The notes under the pieces were generated by a model. The model did not search any database, was not told the DNA's origin, and saw only the letters and a program-made list of their open reading frames with translations. Positions 28,380 through 36,269 of a stretch of 64,000 bases of DNA are shown piece after piece (position 1 is the stretch's first letter; each line of letters begins with the position of its first letter). Source of the stretch: Nonomuraea wenchangensis (GTDB lineage: Bacteria; Actinomycetota; Actinomycetes; Streptosporangiales; Streptosporangiaceae); the NCBI RefSeq assembly GCF_900111685.1, contig NZ_FOHX01000009.1:1-64000 (forward strand). The letters are read 5' to 3'. The translations under genes and the position numbers were made by a program.

Positions 28380-29033
28380 ATGAGAGTTGTGGATCGACTT
28401 CGCGGCTGGCCGGTGAGCCTCAACGAAGGGCCGGTCGGCCTCAGGCCGCTGCGGTTGGGTGACGTGCGCGTGTGGCGCGAGACCAGGCTGCGCAACGCCG
28501 ACTGGCTGCGGCCCTGGGAGCCGAGCAACCCCGAGACGCCTCTGTTCAGGACCGGGCTCGGCCCGTACGTGTCCATGGTCGGCACCCTGCGGCGGGAGGC
28601 CAGGCAGGGGCTCGCGCTGCCCTGGGTGGTCACGTACGAGGGGCACTTCGCCGGACAGCTCACCGTCGGCGCCATCGTGTGGGGATCCGCCCGTTCCGCC
28701 CAGGTCGGCTACTGGATCGACGGCAAGCTGGCCGGCCACGGCATCACCCCCACCGCCCTCGCCATGGCCGTCGACCACTGCTTCTTCACCACCGGTTTGC
28801 ATCGGCTGGAGGCGAACATCCGCCCCGAGAACTCCGCCAGTCGTAGGGTGGTTGAGAAGCTCGGATTCAGGGAAGAAGGCATTCGGCGTCGCCAACTCCA
28901 CATCGACGGAGCCTGGCGCGACCACATCTGCTACGCGTTGACCGTCGAGGACGTCCCCGGCGGGCTGCTCGTGCAGTGGCGTCGCGCGCGCGAGTCAGCG
29001 GCTCGCGGGGGGTCCTCTGTCGAAGAGGTTTGA
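28380..29033 (+). CDS. rimJ: RimJ/RimL-type GNAT N-acetyltransferase
   Basis: 217 aa from ATG 28380; GGGGGG at 28371-28376 also allows ATG 28377 or GTG 28389. The GNAT fold appears as LNEGPVGLRPLRLGDVRVW, GQLTVGAIVWG, VGYWIDGKLAGHGITPTAL (acetyl-CoA loop) and LHRLEANIRPENSASRRVVE with KLGFREEG. RimJ-like enzymes acetylate protein N-termini. The gene is conserved between glp and glpR in several actinobacteria, but its substrate there is unknown. Confidence 0.9.
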   Translation: MRVVDRLRGWPVSLNEGPVGLRPLRLGDVRVWRETRLRNADWLRPWEPSNPETPLFRTGLGPYVSMVGTLRREARQGLALPWVVTYEGHFAGQLTVGAIVWGSARSAQVGYWIDGKLAGHGITPTALAMAVDHCFFTTGLHRLEANIRPENSASRRVVEKLGFREEGIRRRQLHIDGAWRDHICYALTVEDVPGGLLVQWRRARESAARGGSSVEEV

Positions 29034-29157
29034 CGATCTCGCGACACACCGCACCGAATGCTCGTCAATCAGTGACACGCGGTCTTACGGTGCGTGACGT
29101 GAGCAGATTGAAGACGCAACGAACCGACCCGCGTCTTCATGCTGCCCGGAGGTGGTC

Positions 29158-29772
29158 GTGAGCAGCGTCCTCCTCTATCTCGCCATCGTCGTGATGTGGC
29201 TGTGCGTCCTCATCCCGATGTGGCTGCGCAAGGACAAGACCAACCTCGCCGAGCTGGCCGAGCTCGAGGAGTACTACACCGGCGAGCACCAGCTCCCCGA
29301 CCTTGACAACCTGGCCGCCGCCGCGGCGGCCGAGGGCTACGAGGACGACGGCATCGCGCTGCTCACCGGGCCGCCCACCGGCGAGTTCGAGAAGGTCGAC
29401 GTCCGGCAGTTCCGGCTGCGGCGACGGGCGATCATCGTGGCCCGGCGACGCCGGCTGCTGTTCTTCTGCGTGCTGCTGGTGGTGGCGTCCGTGGTCACGG
29501 CGGCGGTCGAGATGATCCCGTGGTGGGGCGTGGCGCCGTCCGTACTGGTCACGGTGGGCTACCTGTGCTTCCTGCGGGTCGCCGTACACGTGGACAAGGA
29601 ACGCCGCGAACGCGCCCGCCAGGCCCTCGCCGAACGCCGGCGCCGCGCCCGCCCGCGCCGCCAGGCGCTCGCCGAGGAGCCGCCCGCCGAGGTGATCGAC
29701 CTGACGGCACTGCACGAGGACGTGCTGTTCGACCAGTACGCGGAGCCGCCCAGACGCGCGGTGGGGGACTGA
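29158..29772 (+). CDS. sepX: divisome membrane protein SepX/GlpR
   Basis: 204 aa from GTG 29158 (GGAGG 5 nt upstream; GTG 29152 would overlap that site). An N-terminal helix (LLYLAIVVMWLCVLIPMWLRK) is followed by an acidic cytoplasmic region, then FRLRRRAIIVARRRRLLFF and two more helices (FCVLLVVASVVTAAVEM, APSVLVTVGYLCFLRVAV), and an Arg-rich tail. This is the layout of SepX/GlpR, which helps organise FtsZ rings and polar growth and acts as receptor for the gephyrin-like Glp. Its place at the end of the operon with glp supports this. Confidence 0.85.
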   Translation: MSSVLLYLAIVVMWLCVLIPMWLRKDKTNLAELAELEEYYTGEHQLPDLDNLAAAAAAEGYEDDGIALLTGPPTGEFEKVDVRQFRLRRRAIIVARRRRLLFFCVLLVVASVVTAAVEMIPWWGVAPSVLVTVGYLCFLRVAVHVDKERRERARQALAERRRRARPRRQALAEEPPAEVIDLTALHEDVLFDQYAEPPRRAVGD

Positions 29773-29821
29773 ATAGGTGGCGCGAGAACCCTCGGGGGGA
29801 TGCTAACCTAAACGAGTCCTT

Positions 29822-29895
29822 GGGGATGTAGCGCAGTCCGGTAGCGCACTTCGTTCGCATCGAAGGGGTCAGGGGTTCGAATCCCCTCATCTCCA
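29822..29895 (+). tRNA. tRNA-Ala (anticodon CGC), AICE insertion site
   Basis: 74 nt. The acceptor GGGGATG pairs with CATCTCC and contains the G3:U70 pair diagnostic for alanine. The anticodon stem CTTCG/CGAAG encloses TTCGCAT (anticodon CGC), and the T arm is AGGGG-TTCGAAT-CCCCT. Its 3' half from 29854 on is now supplied by the integrated element; the displaced original half lies at 39469. Confidence 0.95.
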
Positions 29896-29897
29896 CC
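29854..29897 (+). repeat. attL: 44-bp direct repeat in tRNA-Ala
   Basis: Exact copy of 39469-39512, running from the anticodon loop to two bases past the tRNA 3' end. One mismatch later the match continues for 12 bp, and again for 7 bp, so homology reaches into the terminator. Confidence 0.92.
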
Positions 29898-29903
29898 CAG
29901 GTC

Positions 29904-29937
29904 AAAGGCCGCTTCCAGGGCGTTGGAAGCGGCCTTT
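29904..29937 (+). terminator. terminator after tRNA-Ala, supplied by the element
   Basis: A perfect 14-bp stem pairs AAAGGCCGCTTCCA (29904-29917) with TGGAAGCGGCCTTT (29924-29937), with a 6-nt loop and stem-internal T-run. It corresponds to 39519-39551 at the other end, with a compensatory pair change. Confidence 0.8.
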
Positions 29938-29952
29938 CGCGTTGCCGGGTGA

Positions 29953-30345
29953 CTAACTGGGTGACTGTGCCTCGTCGCGTTCCGCTGGCAACCGGTAGCG
30001 GAGCCAGGCCACGTTGCCTATGGAGTCCCGTTGCCGGAGGCACCCGTAGAACATGAGCAGGGCGTCCTGTTGTTTTCGATCTAGTTTGGACTCTGCAATC
30101 GCTCGTTCCACATCATCACTGTCTGACTCGTCTCGATCGTTGGGGCTACGGTCGTAGAGCTGGCCCAGACGAATCTTAAGTATCTCCGTCAACTTGATCA
30201 TCTGAGCATGGGTCGGAAGTCTCTTACCTTGCTCGAAGTCGGAGATGGCGGATTGAGACAGGCCGAGGTGATCGGCAATCACGCGCTGGTTCAGGCCCAA
30301 TTCCTGCCGTCTGGACGCCAGGAGGTTCCCAAGGTCGCTACTCAT
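29953..30345 (-). CDS. XRE-family regulator, last gene of the AICE operon
   Basis: 130 aa. ATG 30345 overlaps the integrase TGA, so the genes are coupled. The N-terminal helix-turn-helix reads LASRRQELGLNQRVIADHLG, then LSQSAISDFEQGKRLP. A helical C-terminal half (AIAESKLDRKQQDALLMFYG) may dimerise. XRE proteins are repressors or activators, often of integration and excision functions. Placement between int and attL suggests a product that feeds back on the element. Targets are unknown. Confidence 0.82.
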   Translation of the reverse strand: MSSDLGNLLASRRQELGLNQRVIADHLGLSQSAISDFEQGKRLPTHAQMIKLTEILKIRLGQLYDRSPNDRDESDSDDVERAIAESKLDRKQQDALLMFYGCLRQRDSIGNVAWLRYRLPAERDEAQSPS

Positions 30346-31523
30346 GAGGGCATGGTGTGTGAGTCCCCATGATCTTTGTGGGCGGTATCGGATTTAGGTC
30401 TGAAGATGTTGTCCATCGCCTCGGCTCCCTCTAGCAACACTGGGCGGAGTTGTTTCCGGTAGACGGTCTCCGTCACGCTGGTGTTGCGGTGGCCGACCAG
30501 GCGTGAGATGGCTTCGATGGGCATGCCGGAGTCGGAGAGCAGCGAGACGAAGCTGTGCCGCATCTCGCGAGGTGTCCAGTCCTTCGGGTCGAGGCCGGCC
30601 TTTTTGACGATGGCTCGGAAGGAACGGCGGACGTTGTGCGCGTCGAGCTCCGTGCCGACCTTGGACGCGAACACGAGGTCGTTGTCCTGCCAGCGGTCGC
30701 CCGCCGCCTTCTTGGCCACGTCCTGGCGCTCGCGGTGGAGCTTGAGGGCATCCACGCAGCGCCTCGGCATCGCCAGGGTGCGGCGGGACTTCTTGGTCTT
30801 GGTGTCGCCTCCTTCACGGACGGAGCGCCAGACCATGATGGACGGCGGTGTGCCATCCAGGTTGACGTGCGACCAGGTGAGCGCGCGGAGTTCCTCCGTG
30901 CGAGCACCGAGGAGCAGCGACAGGACGACGTACGTATGCAGGGCTGTGCCCTCCGACGCCTTGAGAACGGCTTCGGCCTGGGCCAGGGTCAGCGACTTGG
31001 ACGGGCGGCCCTCCTTCCCCTTCGGGATCTCGCACAGGAGCACGACGTTGCGCTTCACCTTGTCGCGGGCCTGAGCCCTTGAGATCGAGCGGACGAGGAT
31101 GGATCGCAGTTCGCGCAGGGTACGGGTGCTGAGGTCCTTCGACTTGTCGGCCAGCCAGCGGTCAACGTCGTCCGCCGTCAGGTCCACGAGCTTGCGGGCG
31201 CCCAGGCCGGAGATGACGTGCTTGTTCGCGAGGATCTTGCACTTCTCCACCGTCGCGGCGTCTCGCCCGCTGAGCCCGTAGTCCAGCCAGTTCTGTACGG
31301 CGTCCGCCACGGTGTAGCCGGCCCCGGAGACCACCAGGCCGTCTTCGTAGTCGCGGATGATCTGCTTGAGCTTGTCCTTGGCGGCGGTCTTGGTCTTGCC
31401 GCTGGCCTTCTTGACGATGCGCTTCCCGGCCGGGGTGTAGCCGACCGTGACCGAGGCGATCCAGCGCTGGCGGGACTCGTCCCAGTGCAGGCCGCCGTCC
31501 CCGCGGCTGCGGCGTTTCGTCAT
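30342..31523 (-). CDS. int: tyrosine integrase of the AICE
   Basis: 393 aa. The N-terminal arm-binding part starts with RSRGDGGLHWDESRQRWIAS and contains an AP2-like strand region and a core-binding SAM-like domain (YTVADAVQNWLDYGLSG). The catalytic domain has Arg near 206 (LGARTEELRAL), the box around MRHSFVSLLSD near 321, His in LVGHRNTS and the nucleophile Tyr near 354 (TETVYRKQL). It integrates the element into tRNA-Ala. ATG overlaps the xis stop. A similar C-terminal end survives as a relic at 40.0-40.1 kb. Confidence 0.95.
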   Translation of the reverse strand: MTKRRSRGDGGLHWDESRQRWIASVTVGYTPAGKRIVKKASGKTKTAAKDKLKQIIRDYEDGLVVSGAGYTVADAVQNWLDYGLSGRDAATVEKCKILANKHVISGLGARKLVDLTADDVDRWLADKSKDLSTRTLRELRSILVRSISRAQARDKVKRNVVLLCEIPKGKEGRPSKSLTLAQAEAVLKASEGTALHTYVVLSLLLGARTEELRALTWSHVNLDGTPPSIMVWRSVREGGDTKTKKSRRTLAMPRRCVDALKLHRERQDVAKKAAGDRWQDNDLVFASKVGTELDAHNVRRSFRAIVKKAGLDPKDWTPREMRHSFVSLLSDSGMPIEAISRLVGHRNTSVTETVYRKQLRPVLLEGAEAMDNIFRPKSDTAHKDHGDSHTMPS

Positions 31524-31705
31524 GACGCCTCCTGCTGCAACAGGGCGATGTACTCGCGGAGGGCGCTCTCCGGGATCAGGCGGCAGCGGCCCTGCTTGAC
31601 CGAGCGGAGGCGACCGGAGCGCAACTGCTCGTAGATGACGCTGCGGCTCATGCGGAGCTTCAGCATGGCGTCAGGAACGCGGTAGAGCTGGACGTCATCG
31701 GCCAT
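31520..31705 (-). CDS. xis: excisionase-like helix-turn-helix protein
   Basis: 61 aa with AAGGAGG 6 nt before ATG 31705. It is an AlpA/MerR-like winged helix (LYRVPDAMLKLRMSRSVIYE, then QLRSGRLRSVKQGRCRLIP), typical for Xis proteins that bend DNA at att sites to favour excision. The start lies inside the end of the repSA-like gene and the stop overlaps int, so rep, xis and int are expressed together. Confidence 0.88.
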   Translation of the reverse strand: MADDVQLYRVPDAMLKLRMSRSVIYEQLRSGRLRSVKQGRCRLIPESALREYIALLQQEAS

Positions 31706-33059
31706 GCTTGCCTCCTTCGTTGACGGTGGCGGCCAGGGCGGATTCGCCGGGTGTGAAGCCTTGTCCGGCGTACTTCCAGTGGGCGAGGACGAGAGTGCTG
31801 GTCGGGTCGTGTCTCAGGCGTTGCAGCTCTTGGGCCTCGCGGTACTCCACGCGGACTCGGCGCAGGGCGGTCAGGGTGGTGGAGTAGGCGCGGCTCTTGG
31901 TGGAGAAGTGGCCACGGAAGCCGAGCATGTGGGCCCATCGGCGCAGCCGGAGCGGGGCCAGGTCCGGGTGGGTGTCGGTGTCGCCGAGGTCCCAGGCGGT
32001 GCGGATCAGGCGGGCGGCGTGTTCGGTGACGCCATGGGTGTGCAGGTGGGCGAGGTCTTGCCGGGTGACGCGGCGGTCCAGGGTGCCGGAGGTCTCGGCG
32101 GCCTTGGTGGCGTACTTGGCGATGTAGCCCGCGACGGTGGCCTCGGACAGGGCGTCGGCGTCGAGGCCGGCGGTTTGGATCGGGCGTACGTCGATGGCGC
32201 CCCAGGTGAGCGGTTGCCCGGTTTCCGGGGCGGGCAGGCGGACGGCTTCGGCGGCAGACGTGATGGTGGTGGTGAGCAGGTCGAGGGTGGCCCAGGCGGG
32301 CGGGTTGGTGAGCGTGTCGCCCTCGCGGCCGTCGAGGCGGATGACGGCGTGGAAGTGGACGATGCCCCGGGCCTGGTACTCGGCGACCTTGGCGAAGGAC
32401 AGGCGGGCGGTGTGGGCGAACTCCTTTCGGGTCAGGCCGGTGGCGGCGGCCAGGTGCTGACGGAGGTAGATGGTGAAGCGGTGCCAGAGGACGGCGGCGT
32501 GGGCGTTCCACAGGATGTGGCCGGTGTGGTCGTAGGTGTCGGGGTCGAGTGGTTGGCCTATGGTCGGGTCTCCCTTCTGGTGGCGGGTGAAGCAGGCCGG
32601 GCCGGTCCGGCGCGGGTGGCAGAGGTTGAGCGTGCCGTCCTTGTCGGGGCCTCGGTGAACGGGGCCGAAGGACGGGGCGGTGAGTGTGGCGAGGACGCGT
32701 GGGTGGGTGCGGACGATCTCCGGGACGCCCTTGTCTCCGCCGAGCAGGCCCGCGCGGATGAGGTGGAAGGTGTCTTGGCGGTAGGTCTCGGCGCAGGCCG
32801 GGCAGCGGGAGGCGCGGCGGTTGCCGCAGCGGATCAGGAGTTGGCCGTGTGGTTGGTCGCGGGTGGTGAAGGTGTGCAGGAGTTCGCCGGTGGTGCTGTT
32901 CAGGGTGGTGGATTCGCCGGTGAGGCGGATCGGGTCGGTGCAGCCGCGGAGCCGGTCGACCTGGTGAAGCCAGCGGGTGACGTCCTGGTTGGAGTGGCGG
33001 GCCAGGTCCCGAATGGCCGAACCAATGAGGTCGCTGAGCTGGGCGGGTGCTTCGGTCAC
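31695..33059 (-). CDS. RepSA-type rolling-circle replication initiator (HUH endonuclease)
   Basis: 454 aa from GTG 33059, chosen for GAGGAGG just upstream. CGNRRASRCPACAETYRQDTF is the conserved cysteine segment of actinomycete Rep proteins. The metal-binding HUH motif is HFHAVIRLDG near residue 236, and the catalytic tyrosine lies in GYIAKYATKAAE near 315. As in pSAM2 RepSA, it should nick one strand at the origin so that the excised circle replicates by rolling circle. The origin may lie in or next to this gene. The C-terminal end overlaps xis. Confidence 0.88.
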   Translation of the reverse strand: MTEAPAQLSDLIGSAIRDLARHSNQDVTRWLHQVDRLRGCTDPIRLTGESTTLNSTTGELLHTFTTRDQPHGQLLIRCGNRRASRCPACAETYRQDTFHLIRAGLLGGDKGVPEIVRTHPRVLATLTAPSFGPVHRGPDKDGTLNLCHPRRTGPACFTRHQKGDPTIGQPLDPDTYDHTGHILWNAHAAVLWHRFTIYLRQHLAAATGLTRKEFAHTARLSFAKVAEYQARGIVHFHAVIRLDGREGDTLTNPPAWATLDLLTTTITSAAEAVRLPAPETGQPLTWGAIDVRPIQTAGLDADALSEATVAGYIAKYATKAAETSGTLDRRVTRQDLAHLHTHGVTEHAARLIRTAWDLGDTDTHPDLAPLRLRRWAHMLGFRGHFSTKSRAYSTTLTALRRVRVEYREAQELQRLRHDPTSTLVLAHWKYAGQGFTPGESALAATVNEGGKHGR

Positions 33060-33181
33060 TGAGCCTCCTCTCCGCTGCCTTCGCAGCACGGGCAGTAGAT
33101 GACGAACAGTTGGTGGGTACGGGGCGAGCGGACGCGGACGGAGCCGTGGCCGTCGCATTCCGGACAGGGCCGGTCGCGCAT
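33056..33181 (-). CDS. 41-aa two-CxxC zinc-ribbon mini-protein
   Basis: ATG 33181; the TGA overlaps the GTG of the rep gene. RPCPECDGHGSVRVRSPRT and YCPCCEGSGEEAQ each contain a CxxC followed by a glycine pair, like half of a DnaJ-type zinc finger. It probably binds one zinc ion and nucleic acid or a protein partner. The frame is open back to 33514, but the intervening stretch loses the codon bias of this frame, so a short gene is the better model. Confidence 0.5.
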   Translation of the reverse strand: MRDRPCPECDGHGSVRVRSPRTHQLFVIYCPCCEGSGEEAQ

Positions 33182-33272
33182 ACTGGAGTTCCTTCGTTGA
33201 GTGCGGAGGGTGACGCCCCACAGGGACGGCGGGCTGCCAGGCTTGAGCCGTCCCGTGGTGGCGTTGCCGGAG

Positions 33273-33380
33273 CTAGTCGCGGCTGTCGAGGTCGATGCCG
33301 GTGCCAGAGCAGTCGCGGCAGGTGTCGTCGTCGTGAAGGCCGGTGCCGTTGCAGGTGGCGCAGGCGTAGAACTGGATGAT
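33273..33380 (-). CDS. 35-aa zinc-ribbon mini-protein with apparent ATC start
   Basis: This frame is clearly coding by third-position GC and reads FYACATCNGTG and DTCRDCSGTGIDLD, two CxxCxGxG-like knuckles. A near-perfect ribosome-binding site AAGGAGGTGA (33389-33398) lies 6 nt upstream, but the codons there are ATC ATC CAG and an in-frame stop lies just above, so no ATG, GTG or TTG is available. Either AUC is used, or an ATG has mutated or been misread. It overlaps a Cys-rich frame starting at 33514. Confidence 0.45.
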   Translation of the reverse strand: MIQFYACATCNGTGLHDDDTCRDCSGTGIDLDSRD

Positions 33381-33388
33381 TCGGGTTC

Positions 33389-33514
33389 ACCTCCTTGGCG
33401 GGTGCAGGGGCATGGCTCGTCGGGTGTGGTGGTGTCGCAGTCGGGCGGGTCGCCGTCGAAGTCGCAGCCGTACCGGGCGCAGCAGGCGCAGAACGGGCAC
33501 GGCAAGCGGGTCAT
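33389..33514 (-). CDS. Cys-rich small reading frame (3' boundary uncertain)
   Basis: Starts at ATG 33514 with LPCPFCACCARYGCDFDGD and CDTTTPDEPCPC: nine cysteines in the first 40 residues and strong codon bias up to about 33389. After that the frame stays open to 33056 but becomes Ser/Thr/Ala-rich and loses the bias, because another small gene occupies a different frame. The true end is therefore unclear. It may be a metal-binding mini-protein that later lost its stop. No Shine-Dalgarno sequence is visible. Confidence 0.35.
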
Positions 33515-33539
33515 GATCGGGTGGGAGGGTGCTCGGAGA

Positions 33540-33680
33540 TCACCGGGTGCCCTTTCCTCGGCAGGTCGGGCAGGTCTCCGAGACCTCGATGATCCATGTC
33601 TGGCCGGTGGGCTGAGGCTGGCTGCGATAGGCGGTGATGGTGCCGAAGCCGAGGCAGCGGCGGCAGTAGAGCCGCTTCAC
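33540..33680 (-). CDS. 46-aa zinc-ribbon mini-protein
   Basis: GTG 33680 overlaps the stop of the 139-aa gene (GTGA). LYCRRCLGFGTI at the start and ETCPTCRGKGTR at the end give two CxxCxGxG-type knuckles that can hold one zinc ion. Together with 33056-33181 and 33273-33380 it forms a set of short, differing zinc proteins inside the transfer-replication operon. The function is unknown. Confidence 0.55.
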   Translation of the reverse strand: MKRLYCRRCLGFGTITAYRSQPQPTGQTWIIEVSETCPTCRGKGTR

Positions 33681-34096
33681 GACGTGGTGTCTCCTCTCAT
33701 GGAGGTCCAGGCGGTGCGGTCGCCGTGGGCGTGGTTCATCGCGGCCAGGACGCGGACGAAGTTGATGGAGTCCAGGCCGGTGATGGTGGGGCCGAGTTCG
33801 ACCGGCAACGCGTCGGCGATCGACAGGGCGATGCGCAGGACGGCGGCCTCGCTGCGGGAGCAGGGCATGCGGCCCCGGGAGAGGGCGTGGTGAGCGGACT
33901 GCCAGTCGATGATCACGAACGGGACGCGGTTGTACGTGGCGGTGATGTAGTCCATGGCGTAGCGGTGGAACTCCCGTCGCTGGAGCCACACGCCGTGGTG
34001 GATGAGCAGTTCGACGGCGGCCTCCAGGGCGAAGGAGCCTCGCGCCCAGGCGCGGGCGGCGTCGATCAGGTGGGGGAGCGTCAGTTCGTGAGTCAT
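33677..34096 (-). CDS. AICE protein of unknown function, 139 aa
   Basis: ATG 34096 overlaps the stop of the DUF2637 gene (ATGA). The product is soluble and mostly helical (LPHLIDAARAWARGSFALEA, LLIHHGVWLQRREFHRYAMD, LRIALSIADALPVELG). No signal peptide or membrane segment and no motif I recognise. Its place between the Spd-like and Rep genes and the tight coupling suggest a role in transfer or replication control. Confidence 0.7.
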   Translation of the reverse strand: MTHELTLPHLIDAARAWARGSFALEAAVELLIHHGVWLQRREFHRYAMDYITATYNRVPFVIIDWQSAHHALSRGRMPCSRSEAAVLRIALSIADALPVELGPTITGLDSINFVRVLAAMNHAHGDRTAWTSMRGDTTS

Positions 34097-34782
34097 GCGA
34101 CGGGTTCCTTCCGGAGGTGGGTAAGCAGGTCGGCGGCTAGGTCGGGCGAGACGTGCATGCGGGTGGCGAGCAGGTCACCGGTGATGGGCCGTTGGTGGGT
34201 GGCGTGGTGGTCGTCGGCCAGGCGGCGGGCGTAGGCGAGCAGCGCGGGCGACGGACCGGACTCGACCGCCGCTGATTCGGCAGGACCGGGAGCGGTCAGC
34301 GGGGCCGGGTCTAGCTGTGGCACCTCGACGGCCGCCACGGCTTCGGCGGGGCCGGGCTGTTCGTCGTCCATCGGTCCGGGTGCGTGGCTCGACGTGGATC
34401 GGTGGGAGGCGCGGCGCTCCAGCATGGAGACCGCGACAAGGAAGGCGACGGCGGGTGTGGCGGCGGTGATCCAGCCCCACACGCTCGGGTGAGCGGTGGC
34501 CAGGTTGGCGGCCAGGGTCAGGACGATGCCGCTGGTCAGCACAAGTGCCGGCCAGGAGAGCGGGCCGTGGCGGCGGCGGCCGGTGCGTTTGTCGCGCTGG
34601 AGTTCGCGGGCGGCCATGACGCACATCAGGTCGATGCACACGGCGACCGCCCAGGACTGCCAGCCGTGCTGCCCGTGGCGGTTGGCCAGGTTGCTGATGT
34701 GAGTGAAGGACCCGACAGCGGCGATGACCGCCAGGACGACGATGGGGCCGGTGTCGAGCAGGCGGGCGCGGATGCGTCCCAT
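34093..34782 (-). CDS. DUF2637 membrane protein, Spd/transfer-associated
   Basis: 229 aa with AAAGGAGGTG before ATG 34782. Three or four membrane helices lie in the first half (PIVVLAVIAAVGSFTHISNL, WAVAVCIDLMCVMAAREL, WPALVLTSGIVLTLAANLAT, AATPAVAFLVAVSMLERR). This matches DUF2637 proteins that accompany FtsK-like translocases in actinomycete conjugative elements, where spread (Spd) proteins move DNA between hyphal compartments. The C-terminal part is a winged-helix-like region (GDLLATRMHVSPDLAADLLTH), so it may contact DNA. Confidence 0.78.
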   Translation of the reverse strand: MGRIRARLLDTGPIVVLAVIAAVGSFTHISNLANRHGQHGWQSWAVAVCIDLMCVMAARELQRDKRTGRRRHGPLSWPALVLTSGIVLTLAANLATAHPSVWGWITAATPAVAFLVAVSMLERRASHRSTSSHAPGPMDDEQPGPAEAVAAVEVPQLDPAPLTAPGPAESAAVESGPSPALLAYARRLADDHHATHQRPITGDLLATRMHVSPDLAADLLTHLRKEPVA

Positions 34783-34865
34783 GAGGGCACCTCCTTTCGG
34801 GTTCGGGCATGGGGCGGGTAGGGACCTGGCGCGATGAGGCCCGCGCCGGCCGGTGGGTGAAGGGG

Positions 34866-36236
34866 TCAGGTGGGTTCGCCTTCGCGGGCGAGGGCTTCCA
34901 GTTCGGCGTCCGTGACGGTCACGGTGTCGGCGCCGGTGAGCAGGTCGGCCCAGGCGGGCGCGAGCTGGGCATGTTGGGAGGCGGCGGCTTCGGCCGCTTC
35001 TTCGCTGACGTAGACGGAGCGGGCGCGATACCAGCGGCCGTCATCGCTGACCACGATGGCGGTTCCGGGCATGCTGGCGGGGATCTGGCGGGCCGCGTCG
35101 AGGGCGGCCGGGTCAGTGTCGCCGAGGGTCATGGTGGCGGTCTCCGGGTCGTTGACCCGGTGGCAGATCCGGCCGGAGAGCTGGGAGCGCAGGGCGGTGA
35201 CGCCGGGGCCGAGGTCGGAGCCGACCCGTTGCCCGCACACCACCAGGTAGACCCCGAACGCCCGGCCGAGCTGGGCCAGTCTGAGGAGCGCGGTGGCGGT
35301 GGTGGCGATCTCGTCCTTCTCGCCCTTGTGGGCCATCAGGAACAGCTCGGCCACCTCGTCCACCAGGACTACGACCGGTGTCGGCCGCAAGTCTTCGGGC
35401 AGCTTCCAGACGTTGCGCGCCTTATTCGCCCGGCACAGGGCCATGCGGGTCTTGACCAGGCAGATCAGGTCGTTGAGCAGGCCGACGCATTCGGCCCGTT
35501 CGGTCGCGATGGCCGACAGGCGCGCCCCGTAGGCGGTCAGCTCCACGCCGCCCTTGAGGTCGAAACCGACCAGCGCGACCGGTTGCGCGGAGAGGCCGGT
35601 GATCAGGGCGTTGAGCAGGGTGGACTTGCCGGACTGGGTCGCGCCGGTGATGAGCCAGTGCGGCACCGTACGGAAGTCGACCAGCCACGGCACGCCGGTC
35701 TCCAGCAGCCCGACCCGCACCCTCAGCAGCCCTTCCGACAACAGCGGGATTCGGATCTCGGACAGCGGATCACCACGGGTGGCCAGCAGTGTCACCCGGC
35801 CCGGCCGAGAGCTGACGAGCCGGACGGAGTGGACCCGCCAGGCATGTGCGAGGTTGGACAGGCGGGCGGTGTAGTCGTCCGGCGTCTGGCCGTCCATGAG
35901 CGTCACGTTCACCCGGAAGCCGAGGCGGTGCGGACGGATGAGGCCGAGCCGGGGCGGCTTGTCGATCTGCACCCGGCGGACCTTCCGCCGTTGTGCGAGT
36001 GAGATGGTGGCGTGGCCGACGACCGGCAGGCCGTCGAAGGTGTAGCGCCAGCGGCGCCGTTTGCGGGTCAGGGTGCAGCCGAGGGCGACGTTGCCCCAGG
36101 TGGCGTACACGTGTGCGGTCTTGAGGGGGTAGCCGACGCAGAGCCAGAAGGAGACGGGGTGCAGCGCGTGCCACACCACCAGGACCGTGCAGACCGCGAC
36201 GAGGATCACGGTCAGCGGGATCAGCCAGTCGGACAT
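34866..36236 (-). CDS. FtsK/SpoIIIE-type conjugative DNA translocase (TraSA-like)
   Basis: 456 aa. Two N-terminal helices (LTVILVAVCTVLVVWHAL) anchor it in the membrane. Walker A is GATQSGKSTLLNALI near residue 200 and Walker B is VVVLVDEVAELFL near 291. LLRLAQLGRAFGVYLVVCGQ and RVGSDLGPGVTALRSQL are the usual FtsK-like segments. Such proteins form a hexameric pump that moves double-stranded element DNA to the recipient. It is the largest gene of the minus-strand operon, preceded by the palindrome at 36241-36250. Confidence 0.92.
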   Translation of the reverse strand: MSDWLIPLTVILVAVCTVLVVWHALHPVSFWLCVGYPLKTAHVYATWGNVALGCTLTRKRRRWRYTFDGLPVVGHATISLAQRRKVRRVQIDKPPRLGLIRPHRLGFRVNVTLMDGQTPDDYTARLSNLAHAWRVHSVRLVSSRPGRVTLLATRGDPLSEIRIPLLSEGLLRVRVGLLETGVPWLVDFRTVPHWLITGATQSGKSTLLNALITGLSAQPVALVGFDLKGGVELTAYGARLSAIATERAECVGLLNDLICLVKTRMALCRANKARNVWKLPEDLRPTPVVVLVDEVAELFLMAHKGEKDEIATTATALLRLAQLGRAFGVYLVVCGQRVGSDLGPGVTALRSQLSGRICHRVNDPETATMTLGDTDPAALDAARQIPASMPGTAIVVSDDGRWYRARSVYVSEEAAEAAASQHAQLAPAWADLLTGADTVTVTDAELEALAREGEPT

Positions 36237-36240
36237 GTTT

Positions 36241-36250
36241 GGAACGTTCC
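36241..36250. promoter_or_regulatory. 10-bp palindrome GGAACGTTCC at the tra start
   Basis: Perfect palindrome 4 nt upstream of the tra ATG. On the minus strand its first half (AAGGAA) may also serve as the ribosome-binding site. It could be an operator or a translational hairpin. Confidence 0.35.
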
Positions 36251-36269
36251 TTTTGTACCGCGAGAGATC

